Shown here one piece after another: positions 1 to 12,600 of a stretch of DNA of 64,000 nucleotides (the first letter of the stretch is position 1; every line of letters begins with the position of its first letter). The notes under the pieces are model-generated. The model ran no database searches. It was given only the letters and a program-made list of their open reading frames with translations, and had not been told where the DNA came from. The stretch is from Monoplex corrugatus (lineage: Eukaryota; Mollusca; Gastropoda; Littorinimorpha; Ranellidae), in contig JAPXFY010000016.1 of NCBI GenBank assembly GCA_030674185.1, positions 39,113,466 through 39,177,465 of the forward strand, written 5' to 3'. Both the position numbers and the translations under genes were made by a program.

Positions 1-1432
1 TTTTCATTCTACAAACATACCAACAAACACTTGATATACTGCCCATGTTTTCATTTTACAAACATACCACCTGATATACTGCCCATGTTTTCACTTTACA
101 AACATACCAACACCTGATATATTGCCCATGTTTTCATTCTACAAACATACGAACACCTGATATATTGCCCATGTTTTCATTCTACAAATGTACCAACACC
201 TGATATATTGCCCATGTTTTTATTTTACAAACATACCAACACCTGATATATTGCCCATGTTTTCATTCTACAAACATACGAACACCTGATATATTGCCCA
301 TGTTTTCATTCTACAAATGTACCAACACCTGATATATTGCCCATGTTTTCATTCTACAAACATACCAATACCTGATATATTGCCCATGTTTTCATTCTAC
401 AAACATACCAATACCTGATATATTGCCCATGTTTTCATTCTACAAACATACCAACACCTGATATATTGCCCATGTTTTCATTCTACAAACATACCAACAC
501 CTGATACACTGCTCATGTTTTCATTCTACAAGCATACCAACACCTGATATATTGCCCATGTTTTCATTCTACAAACATACCAACACCTGATACACTGCCC
601 ATGTTTTCATTCTACAAACATACCAACACCTGATATATTGCCCATGTTTTCATTCTACAAACATACCAACACCTGATACACTGCCTATGTTTTCATTCTA
701 CAAACATACCAACACCTGATATATTGCCCATGTTTTCATTCTACAAGCATACCAACACCTGATATATTGCCCATGTTTTCATTCTACAAACATACCAACA
801 CCTGATACACTGCCCATGTTTTCATTCTACAAACATACCAACACCTGATATATTGCCCATGTTTTCATTCTACAAATATACCAACACCTGATACACTGCC
901 CATGTTTTTATTCTACAAAATACCAACACCTGATATATTGCCCATGTTTTTATTTTACAAACATACCAACACCTGATACACTGCCCATGTTTTTATTCTA
1001 CAAACATACCAACACCTGATATATTGCCCATGTTTTCATTCTACAAACATACCAACACCTGATATACTGCCCATGTTTTTATTTTACAAACATACCAACA
1101 CCTGATATATTGCCCATGTTTTTATTTTACAAACATACCAACACCTGATATATTGTCCATGTTTTTATTCTACAAACATACCAACACCTGATATATTGCC
1201 CATGTTTTTATTCTACAAACATACCAACACCTGATATATTGCCCATGTTTTCATTCTACAAACATACCAACACCTGATATACTGCCCATGTTTTCATTCT
1301 ACAAACATACCAACACCTGATATACTGCCCATGTTTTTATTTTACAAACATACCAACACCTGATATATTGTCCATGTTTTTATTTTACAAACACACCAAC
1401 AAACACTTGATATATTGCCCATGTTCTCATTT
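1..1432. repeat. 43-bp minisatellite, about 33 copies, running off the left edge
   Basis: Tandem units of about 43 bp contain CACCTGATATATTGCCCATG followed by TTTTCATTCTACAAACATA. Units differ by a few substitutions (TATATT or TACACT, CATTCT or TATTTT). The final unit near 1380-1432 is more diverged. The array lies downstream of the last traced exon of the SLC22-type transporter, so it is probably in one of that gene's introns. I see no coding meaning. Confidence 0.95.
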
Positions 1433-2642
1433 AAAAGACAGAGAACATTCCCTGCAAACCCACCAACACATGAATATAAATAGCTTAAACGACTGGATAC
1501 CCGTCTTCATGGATGATTTCATCTATTGAAATGTTTTTTGCTTACGTTTTATGACTGATCTATGTCTGTGTCTTAAAGAGATGTGAGCATGATGTACATG
1601 TGTGAATCCAATGTATGCACATTCTAATTTCCAAATGGAGATTAATAAAGAAATATTGAAGTGAATACTGAAGTACTGCAGTGAAGACAGTACAATGCAG
1701 TGATAAACTGACCACATAGTGTAAAATAATCATGATTACAACTCTGTCATACATGTAGAATGACACATAAACACAATAGCTAAGGCTTCCGTTTGCAATG
1801 CCTGCACCTTATGTAAGTCTGTTGGACCTGTAACTGCTAGAGTGACCACTGTAGGGTGCAGACCCGGACAATGAGTATGGAGACCTTGGCTGCCCAGACA
1901 TCAGGGTTCCCCTCTGGGCCTCCCTGACGTGGTCCACAGGAATACATAGCAGTACAACTGGCATCAACTTGGCTACGGAAGTGCCAGATGGTGGAGTGAT
2001 ATGCCTTCCATCCACTTTTGGGGCTCCAATTCCTAATTCTGTACGGTTTACACTTTAGCCCTCTACTCTTCTCAGGATATACACAAGGTAACAGGTTCCA
2101 AATTTGTCTGCCTGTTATCATCCACATTCACAACTGTTGAGAATTTATATCATCTGCCTGGTCTGCATGTTGAGATGTCCAGTCCTCATATTTACTCATA
2201 CATGGGATCTGGTTTGTGAATACCAGTTGCAAAGGCAGATCCAAATGACAGTCGGCCATAATGCTGCATGTTTAGAGGGCCAGACGACCTCATTTTTTAC
2301 CCAGTTCTACTGCCAGGTGTCTGGTAGTGCCATGACATAACGAACTCCATGAAAATGGGGGATACCATGACAAGGTGTTGTGACAGACACAATAATGCAG
2401 GCACAATAATGTAGGAGAGACCATGTGCAAGTGAACTCCTGTCTGGCGAGCCAGACAGGTTTTTTTCCCGCAGAAATCACTTCACCTGAAAAGGAGAGGC
2501 TGTAGTATATTCATCACTTTCCTTTGGGTGAGCAGGACTTCTACAGCCTCATTATCGCCCTCTGTTCAAACACATGTTTATATGTGCGTGTGCAGCTGTC
2601 TGTATATATATGCGTACATATGTGCACATAAGTGTATGTATA
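1433..2642. other. Unassigned intron or intergenic sequence
   Basis: Nothing convincing is visible. Short minus-strand open frames at 1809-2127 do not resemble the missing C-terminal helices of the transporter, and no other family is recognised. Confidence 0.5.
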
Positions 2643-2842
<200 letters not shown>

Positions 2843-3084
2843 CTTTATGTGCACAATGCATATTGCTGTCGATTCAAACTGTACAGCACAGTAACATGGA
2901 CACTCTATAAATATTTCATCATTTTTAGTAGTATCATTATCAACATTATCATTTTCACAATAACATTATCACTATTGCTTATATACCATATGCATCACAT
3001 AATTTTATATTTTCTTCTTCTTCTACAAACTTTCTCTTTTCTAAAATGCACATACCCACACACATGAATTGATGAAGATTCTTT

Positions 3085-3142
<58 letters not shown>

Positions 3143-3230
3143 ACACAAGCACACACACACCTAAACATACACACACATATGCACATACACATGAACACAC
3201 ACACATGAACACAGGCACACACACACACAA
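3085..3230. repeat. (TC)n-(CA)n compound microsatellite
   Basis: A CT run at 3085-3104 passes directly into imperfect CA repeats up to about 3230. It lies about 100 bp beyond the donor of transporter exon 8, and the same strand continues as GT/GTAT-rich intron up to that donor. Confidence 0.95.
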
Positions 3231-3329
3231 TTCAACTTTGTATTGTCAGATTTACTAATGTTGTACTGAAAATGCATACACATGCACACGTGCACACACA
3301 TACACATAGACACACACACATGTACACAC

Positions 3330-3432
3330 CTGATAGAGGTAGGGAAGATCTCGGCAGAGTACAAGTAAATGGTGGAATAAGCGGCAGTGATAGCGAACTT
3401 GCCCACCATGACGAAGCTCAGCTTCACCGAGG
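3330..3432 (-). CDS. SLC22-type transporter, exon 8 (helix 10 region)
   Basis: The acceptor TTTTCAG precedes CCTCGGTG and the donor is ATCAG followed by GTGTGT. The exon encodes [16 protein letters not shown] and then [19 protein letters not shown], which matches the conserved helix 10 and 'E-x-FPT-x-x-R' signature of SLC22 proteins. It enters in phase 1 and leaves in phase 2, consistent with exon 7. The donor is immediately followed by GT-rich repeat DNA. A following exon is required, because family members continue for about 100 more residues. Confidence 0.88.
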
Positions 3433-6400
3433 CTGAAAAGTCGACATTTCACTATACTGATAAGGATAATTATGAAAATGTTTTATGTTCCAAAAGACCA
3501 AGTTAACAGCTAATCAGTCACAATGATACAAGGGACTACTGATCGGAAGGTTGTGGGTTTGAATCCCTATCAGTCCTGTCAAAATCATTTTTCAGCCCCA
3601 GCTCCTACCCATAATGAGCATGCTATGGGCTCATTTGGAAGACTGGGACCACACAATCAAGTGTCATCCATTTCACAAAAGCAACACTGAGGGTGTTGCT
3701 CAAACCTCCTGAACAACACCACAAGTGTCTCTATCTCTTGGGCCTGGTTCACAAGATATATTATAATAGTAAGTGTAAAGTACTGCCCAAGTCTTAATCC
3801 TTGATGGAACTCCATAGCACCATTATCATCATCCTCATCGTCACCATTATCACAACACTGTTAAAACTGTCCCAGGTTCTGTAGCTGTTAGAGTGGCATA
3901 CATACCTGGACCACAAAAATATGTATACATATCTAAAAATAAAGAAAAACAGGTGAGCACAAATGAAACTGCCTGTGTGAGATGATCCTTAAAAATAAAA
4001 GTTATCCAAAAATTCTTTTTTTTTTTCAAATTTGCTGTTGCTTGCTAGCCAGCTACTGACATGATTTACAGGATCTTTAACATGGATATTTGGTATTCTG
4101 AATGTGTATATGCATGAAGGAGGTTTAGACACTGGGAGGTCTACACACATGTTGATCTGGGAGTTCAGAAAAATCTCCCCTTTTTACCCATCAGGTGGAA
4201 GTGTTTGAGGAGACTGACCAAGGACCTTCCAATTAGAAGTATGATATTTATCCATTTAACTACTTGGTAAACAAGTATTAATCTTCTCTACAATAACAAC
4301 AAAAATAAGATGGTCAAGCCATCTTTGCAATATCCCTTTTCACACAAAAAAAATTGTTACAGAGAATCCTAGTTCTGTACTTCTCAAGATTAATGTGACC
4401 TTGGAAGAAGCACAGAATACAAAATAAAACTGGATGTGAAGCCAGGACAACCACAGACTCTCACAACAGTTAAAAAAAGAAATGTCTATACTGTCAGAGT
4501 CTTAAGATTGTTTGGAGTTTGTTTAAAAAGGTTTCAACATATTTGGACAATTCCATATGTGCTCCACCCAAATCTGGCAGACTCCCTAAGCCTGTGCAAA
4601 ACCTTATGTGCTGGCAAAGTTTTGAAAGGGGGGAAGGGGAGGGGACGTATGAAACACTAAGCTGACACCACCAGAATGATGAAGCATTAAGATGGGCCAA
4701 AAGCAGGCTAGTTTTAAGATTGGTTATTGTTATTGTTGTTTAAAGCCTAGCCAACTGCACAGAGCCATTTCAGGTTTATAACCCCTTCAAAACATACAAA
4801 CATTCAACAGGAAAGAAAAAAATAAGACACAGATCAATGCATTCATGCACATAATCTAAGGACATGCCCCAGGTTTAAGGTTGGTGGCAGGGACTGAACT
4901 CAAGATATCAGAGCGTGAGTAAACAGCTCTACCACATGAAATGGCTAGCCCATTCCTGAAAAGGTCCTGTTCACACATGTTCCTCAAAACAACTAGTTCT
5001 AGTCACTTTTTTCCCCACCTGTGCAACCTTCACCTTGGCTCCATAACTTTCAAACTTCAGCACTGGTGACTCTTCAACGGTGTGCACCTTACATCCAAAT
5101 ATGGTAAAGATCCATCCAGAGACATCTACACAAAAAGGATGCTGCCCATGTCATGAGATACTGGTGGGGATAACCTCAATAAAAGCAGTGGTATTTCAGA
5201 GTACGACAACTGTTACTAATGTGATTTTTTAATAACTTTATCTGCAACGGGCCAAAATGATCACCATTTCTGCACAGTACATGCAGAGCAAATCATAGAT
5301 CTATGCACACTTACATGTATAAATAGACACACACACATACATATAAACACACACACAGACACAAACAGGAAAACAGCATACAGCATGGACACTTGTACTT
5401 ATCCATAAAAAGAGAGAGAAGGAAAAGAACACACAGCAAGGACACATGTACTTTTACATAAAAAGAGAGAAGGAAAAGAACACACAGCAAGGACACATGT
5501 ACTTTTACATAAAAAGAGAGAAGGAAAAGAACACACAGCAAGGACACATGTACTTTTACATAAAAAGAGAGAAGGAAAAGAACACACAGCAAGGACACAT
5601 GTACCTTTTACCAATAAAAAGAGAGAAGGAAAAAACACACAGCAGACACATGTACTTTACATAAATAGACAGAAGGAAAAGAACACACAGCAAGGACACA
5701 TGTACTTTTACATAAAAAGAGAAAGGAAACAACACACAGCAAGGACACATGTACTTTTACATAAACAGAGCAAGGAAAAAACACAAGCAAAGGACACATG
5801 ACTTTTAACAAAAAAGAGAAGAAGAAAGAACAACACAGCAAGGACACATGTACTTTTACAAGTAAAAAGAGAGCAGAAAAAGACACACAGCAAGGACACA
5901 TGTACTTTTAAAAAAAAAGAGAGAAGGAAAAGAACACACCAGCAAGGACCAGTACTTTTACACAAAACAGAGAGAAGGAAAAGAACACACAGCAAGGACA
6001 CATGTACTTTTACATAAAAAGAGAGAAGGAAAAGAACACACAGCAAGGACACATGTACTTTTACATAAACAGAGAGAAGGAAAAGAACACACAGCAAGGA
6101 CACAGACCTTATCAATAAAAAGAGAGAGAAGGAAAAAAAACACTCACAGCAATGATACAAGTAAGATGAGACAGAAGGAAAAGAGCACACAAGGACACAC
6201 GTACTGACCTAGTGTATCAGTGGGAGTGAAAATGGCCACAATGTTGGAAACTCCACACAGCAACAGGAAGGTGGCACTGGGATAGCGACGTCCTACCCTG
6301 AAACCATCACAACATTTTTGCAAACAAAACGTTTCTGCAACAGATGTAGGTAAGTCGTCACTGCCCTTAGAGAGACAGAGACAGGGGGGTGGAGATGGGA

Positions 6401-6885
6401 GGGAAAAGAGAGAGAGAGACAGACAGAGAGAGAGAGAGACAGAGACAGAGAGAGAGAGGGGGGGACTGTCTCCCTTGCATTAGCAAGCTCAAACACAAAG
6501 CTAAAAACGAGCAGACACAACAGACCTTTTAGTCGACAGAATACACTTGTCTGGTCTGGAACACAAAACAAAACAGAAAACTTGGAGAAAGACAATGCTG
6601 TCATAGAAAGATAAATACAAAATGTTGGGGTTTGGGTAGCAGCCAAGGAGACTTCCCTAGGATGCTCTGTCATACTTTGGTCTGTCAACGGGGAAGTCGT
6701 TACATACTCAAATGTTTGTGTTTCCTTTTGAGTTTCAGATCAGGTGGTGTATTCTGTTGAGTATAATGTCTCTTTTGTTTGTTTATGTCTTTCTGGTTTT
6801 TCATAACATTCAAGATGTATTCATAACTCTGGATTGGCATGGGATTATTTCCTAAACACAAGCACATGTGCATGTGTGCTTTGTA

Positions 6886-6932
<47 letters not shown>

Positions 6933-6984
6933 ATGCATGCATGTGCGTGTGCGTGGTGTGTGTGTGTGTGGTGTGTTGTGTGTG

Positions 6985-7076
<92 letters not shown>

Positions 7077-9498
7077 TGTGTGTGAGAGTCTGTATGTTTG
7101 TCTTAATTTTCAGCTCAAGTTTTGCAACTTGTTATTTGATCATTGTATTTTAACAATTTCAAGCGTGTTTCTCAAGTTTCATTCATGATGTGTTTGTTTT
7201 AAACATTTCCAAATTGAGTTATACATACTTTCTCACACGCGAGAACAGCTTTTATGCTAAACCAACAATAAATGGTCTATTAAGATGACAGCATTACTGT
7301 CAGTCTCTTGGTACTGTAACAACACATCTACATTCACTCTACTTCTTCAGATCATCTCCGGCAGTTATTTTCTCTCTTAAAACGTTTACATCAACAACAA
7401 CAAAAAATTTTACGACAGTCCTATACCCTGAAGCTGGGTTATAGGGGAGTGAGGTGGTAGAGACGTCAATGCTGTCAAGTCAGTTGTCTTGAGAGCAGGT
7501 TCCACTCCTCTCCCCTCCCTTGCCGATTTATCTTCACCACCCCTCAACAGAATTAGACACTAATGTTTGGGTGGGCAGGAGGCTGGTCACTCAAAGTTTC
7601 CCCAGCCAGCGTGGAACTCATATGGTTAGAGTGACTGGTGAGGACTTGCCTCTACAGCACGCAGACTTCGGTGTATCACTATGATTATAATAAAATAGAA
7701 ACAAGGCACATTACCACCAGTGAGGAGTTGCTGAAATCTTCTAACCAACACTGCTGGTGTCTTCATCTCTTGGACCTGGTTGATGCAAGACTATGTCATG
7801 ACAGTAAGCATAGAGTACAGTACTGTCATGCATTCTCAATTCTATAAGATATTCAACAGCAATACGATTATCATCAAAATATCAAGCATGACCCTCACCT
7901 CTGACCAACCAGGACGCAGATGGCATTAGCGGGAATCTCCACCAATCCCATGATGCACAGGTTGACGAACTGGTCACCATAGAGAACGGGGACACTGAAG
8001 GAGATGCCAAAGTAGCCCAGACTGTTGACAAAACTGCGCACAACAAGATGATATCAGTCACAGTCTATACGAATATATTAATTATTATCAGCTATTGTCT
8101 TCCTGCAATGTCATACTACAGGCCAGAAGTCATGAGTATATCATCGGTCACTGTCTTTCTCCAATGTCACACTACAAGTCTGAAATCATGTGTACATCAT
8201 CAGCCAAATTAATCCTACCCAACAGAAAACCATAAACATATAAATCTGAATGGGTACGGCTTAAAATTTGGATCAGAGTGACTAGGGGGTGGGGGATGAA
8301 ATTGACAGCCATATCAATTTGACTAGAACTTTGAGTTTGATCAAGATGGATTCTTCATCACACTCAGACAATTCAATGTGTTCCACCCAAAATCTGGCAG
8401 TAAAAATCTGGCAGGCTTCTTGAACTGTGCAGAACTCTGCGCTCTGACAAGGTCTTGAAATTTGAAGGGGAACAAAACTCATGGCAACACTGACACCATC
8501 AGAATGACTAGAGCACTAGGAAAGGCAGCAAACAGGCAGTCTTTAGTCTTTATGTTGAATCCAACACATCAGATCTTGAGTCCACAGATTACAAGAATCA
8601 GCCAACTCACATTAATGACACAAAGTACAACAGAAAATCCTCATTCTTATTTCCTTACATTTCAATAGAAATACAGATTATTCTTTTGTAAATGACACAA
8701 AAGATAACAGAAGTTCTCTTTCTTGTTTTTGTACATTTCCAATCAAAAGTTTCAATTTGACTTGATATGTTCCCTTTTATGAGAAGTATACAAGAGCTGG
8801 ACACTGACATATAATAAACAAAAAACAAAAAGAGCTGAAACATAATAAACAAAAAACAAACAAATAAACAAACACCAAAACCCATACAGACTTACAAGAG
8901 GAAAACATGATGCAGGAGTACAGCCTCATCTGTCTATAACGGAATAAATCAAGAATGGAGTTTGACGTCTGCGGCAAAGTCTGTTCACCTTCACCTTCAC
9001 CCTGTTGGCACTTTCCATTCGTGAGACCTTCTACATGGTCACTCTTACCTCTGCTACCTGCCATCTTCCCATCATCCTCTCCACACACTTTAGTCCTCAC
9101 ACTGTTGACATTGTCCTCTGTTGATATTTCAGTCTTGCTGTGGTCTATGGAACCATTTCTGTTCTTGCTCACATAGTGGATACCATCGTCTTTAAACACT
9201 GTTCTACTGTGGAGACAGTCCGAGCTTATCATGGCGTCAACCTCAGTTCCTGAAAAGTCTTCAGTATTGCAGTTTCTGTCAGCTGTGTTGTGATCAGCTG
9301 AGGACGGGGGGTGGGTGTGGCTGTTGAGGGGATGGTGGGGTGTGGGAGTGGTGTTGGTGTGGGTGTGTGTGGGCACCAGGGCACAGAACTGCTTCGCATC
9401 TTTCTTGTTGATTCTGGCGATGGTGTTGATGGTAGCAGCAACCTCCGCCCATCGTTTCCGTGAGATCAGCCATGGCAGGGATTCTGGAAGCAGCCTGA

Positions 9499-9535
<37 letters not shown>

Positions 9536-9553
9536 GTAACACACACACAACAT

Positions 9554-9606
<53 letters not shown>

Positions 9607-9621
9607 TGCACACACACACAC

Positions 9622-9665
<44 letters not shown>

Positions 9666-12600
9666 TGCACACACACACAAGCACAGAAAAACGAGAGAGA
9701 GACAGTGTTTGATTCACGTAAGGTACCAAATCTTTCACATTAACCAAGAAATCACGATATTAAGAAATGATGACAATAACGACAGCTTTCACATTTGCCT
9801 TAAAGGCCTAAACAGGTATAATAAACGATAACTGCGAAAACATCAAACAAACAGATAAGGAATCTTTACAAAAGAGGCACATATCTGTATACATGCAATG
9901 CCTCTATTACACTTCAGCTGAAAGTAAAGCATGACACAGAATTCTGTTTCATTGATTTTGTCAAAATAATGATTTATAGCAGCTCATTATCAACAGCATG
10001 GCTTCTCTCTCTCTCTCTTTTCTTTTTTTTAACAATCTCTTCATCATTTAAGCATAATCAACAAGGTCAAGACATTCTAACAATCTGCCCTATTATACAC
10101 AATTTATTATAGAAAGTAATACTGTTTGGCCAGTAATGATACATGGCTGTGAAGCGCGGACATGTAGAAGAGCATGTGAAAATCAGATCAAAGCAGCAGA
10201 AATGTGGTTCTGCAGGCGGCTTCTTAAGAGTCAAATGGACCGATAAGAAAAGAAGAAATACAGCATTTTGAATAAACTCGAAGTCCAACATCAAATGCTG
10301 GCAGAAATCAACCAAAAAAAATGAAATAGCCATGCAACTCGCAACACCAACACGACATGATGACAACAGTTTTGCAAAGAAAAGTTGAGGCAAAAAGAAA
10401 TCCAGGCAGACCACCGACTTCTAATATGTACAACATCACCAACATCAGCAGTTTGAAGATCTACAAAATGGCACAGAGAAGTCAAGACCACAGCAAATGA
10501 AGAAGAGTTGTTGTAATGTCTGCTGTGGTGACTGTCATCAAATTCAATGATGCTAATGGGTGACAGGTGATTATAGAAAATCCAGATTTCGTATTTCTCA
10601 AGGTCACTGTGACCTTGAAGAAGCATCAGATGAAATAAATCTTAATGTGAAGCAAGGATAATGGTAGACTGTCACAACAGTAAAAACAGAATGTAAATAC
10701 TATCAGACACTTCTGAGGAAAAGGTGTTCACACACCTTTCTCAAAAAGTACTTTTTCCTTTTTTTTACCATGTTCCCTGTTTTTTCGGATGCACCTAGAC
10801 ATATTGTTCTGACCACACTGTGCTGCACAGTCTGCATACTCTGTCTTCAGTGGGCCAGCATACTGAATATTTTCATGTTTTCATAGACTGTTCAAATGAC
10901 TTACAGGATCTAATGTGCATAGATTATGTTCTGCATACATATAAACACGAAGGGGGTTTAGGCTCTGACAAGTCTGCACACATGTTGACTTTGAAGATCG
11001 GAAAAATCTCCATCCCATACCTGCCAGATAGGAAGCATCCATGGAGGATGAAACCCCGATCTTCCATCTGGAAATTTGTTGTCTTACTCACTTGACCACA
11101 GCACCCATCAGAAAAAAGTATTGATTTTAGGCACTTTCTGATCCATGAGACCCTGTCTTTGCACTATGATCTCCAAACATATGTATTTGCAACATCACAA
11201 TCATCAAAACCTTTGATCCAATTTTAGAAAAGATACATCCAGAAACAGCCGAAAATAAAACATGTTTGTCATAGGTACACCGACACACACACAGAATCAC
11301 ACGCACACACACACAGACACAAACCTCTTTCCAGTCTATATGAAGTAATCTGCCTTATGTTTAACTGTAACTGCGAGACTGAAAGAAAGATTTTAAAAAT
11401 GAGGAAGCCAGTCTGCTTGAAAGATCACCACAGTATCCGTCATCAGTTTAACAGTAATCTGGATCAATAGAAAAATCAAAGACCTATACTAAGGGTACAA
11501 CACAAAATCTACTTGCTGCCAACACCATGGCACAAAATGAATAAGTTGACAAATTACCACCAGCAGGGCAAAACCAACAGGATGGGCAGACTTAGCAACA
11601 GCTGCAGGTGTCTCCAGTTTCTCAGCAGGTAACCGAATCCTGACACTGTCATGACTCCAAGAGCCCAGAACACCTGGAAGGCAATGGACATCACCGTCCG
11701 TCTGTCTGCCGGGAATGTTTCCGTCATCAGCACAAAGCAGCACAGCCCTGCACCCTGTTGATGGAACATAACAATGGCAATAACAAGGATAACAATATTG
11801 CACTGTGTTGATCGAACATAACAATGACAATAACAAAAATGATAATAACAATGCACCCTGTCGATGGAACATAACAATGACAATAATAAAAATGATAATG
11901 ATGATGTACCCTGTCCATGAAACATGACAATGAGAATAATGAAAATGATAATAACGATAATAATACATCATTATTGCTCCATCAGGAAGTTTCCAACACC
12001 AACACAAAGCAGCACATACACACACCCTATCATAGTACACGATAGCAATGATTAATCATGACTGTATGGTGAACATACATGCAGAGCTGTGGACTCAAGA
12101 TCTGATGTCTCACATTCAATCCCAACCCACAACATAAAAACTGGCCTGTTTGCAGTCCATCTGAATGTTGCCATCATTCTGGTGGTGTCAGTTTAGCATT
12201 TCATAGGTCCCTCTTCCCCCTTACACCATTTCAAGACCTTTCCAGCACATAGAGTTTTGCGCATCCTCAGGAATTATGCCAGACAACTGCTGACAGGAGT
12301 TTGGCAGAGCGCTTATGGAATTGTCCAAGTGCCTCTTGAATAAACTGCAAACAAAGTCCAAACTCCAGATGCAGCTGAGAAAATCTTGCCAACACACTTT
12401 TGTTATGGTTGTGGTTGTCGCTGGATGTTGTTTGCTTGTTGTATCATGTTCATGGACAACATCGCTGATGCCTGCTCCATGACATCATACACAGGAGCAG
12501 AGACCATGTGGCCTGGCGATCCTTCGTGATAAAGAGTGGAGCTCCCACCATCGTCCACAGCGATGGAGATAGATGAGATGAGATGAGGTCATATTACGGA

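Noticed and set aside
1..1432. CRISPR-like array because of the regular 43-bp period
   Set aside because: Units are contiguous near-identical repeats without unique spacers, and the genome is eukaryotic.
1809..2127. Minus-strand frames of 68 and 96 codons as possible last exons of the transporter
   Set aside because: The sequences lack hydrophobic helices 11-12 and the expected PET/PES-x-x-x-x-LPDT tail, and no matching acceptor phase was evident.
5311..6190. Minus-strand frames of 79-160 codons with [19 protein letters not shown] repeats, resembling a membrane protein
   Set aside because: They are translations of the 51-bp minisatellite adjacent to exon 7. The hydrophobic look comes from TTTT/CTT-rich repeat DNA.
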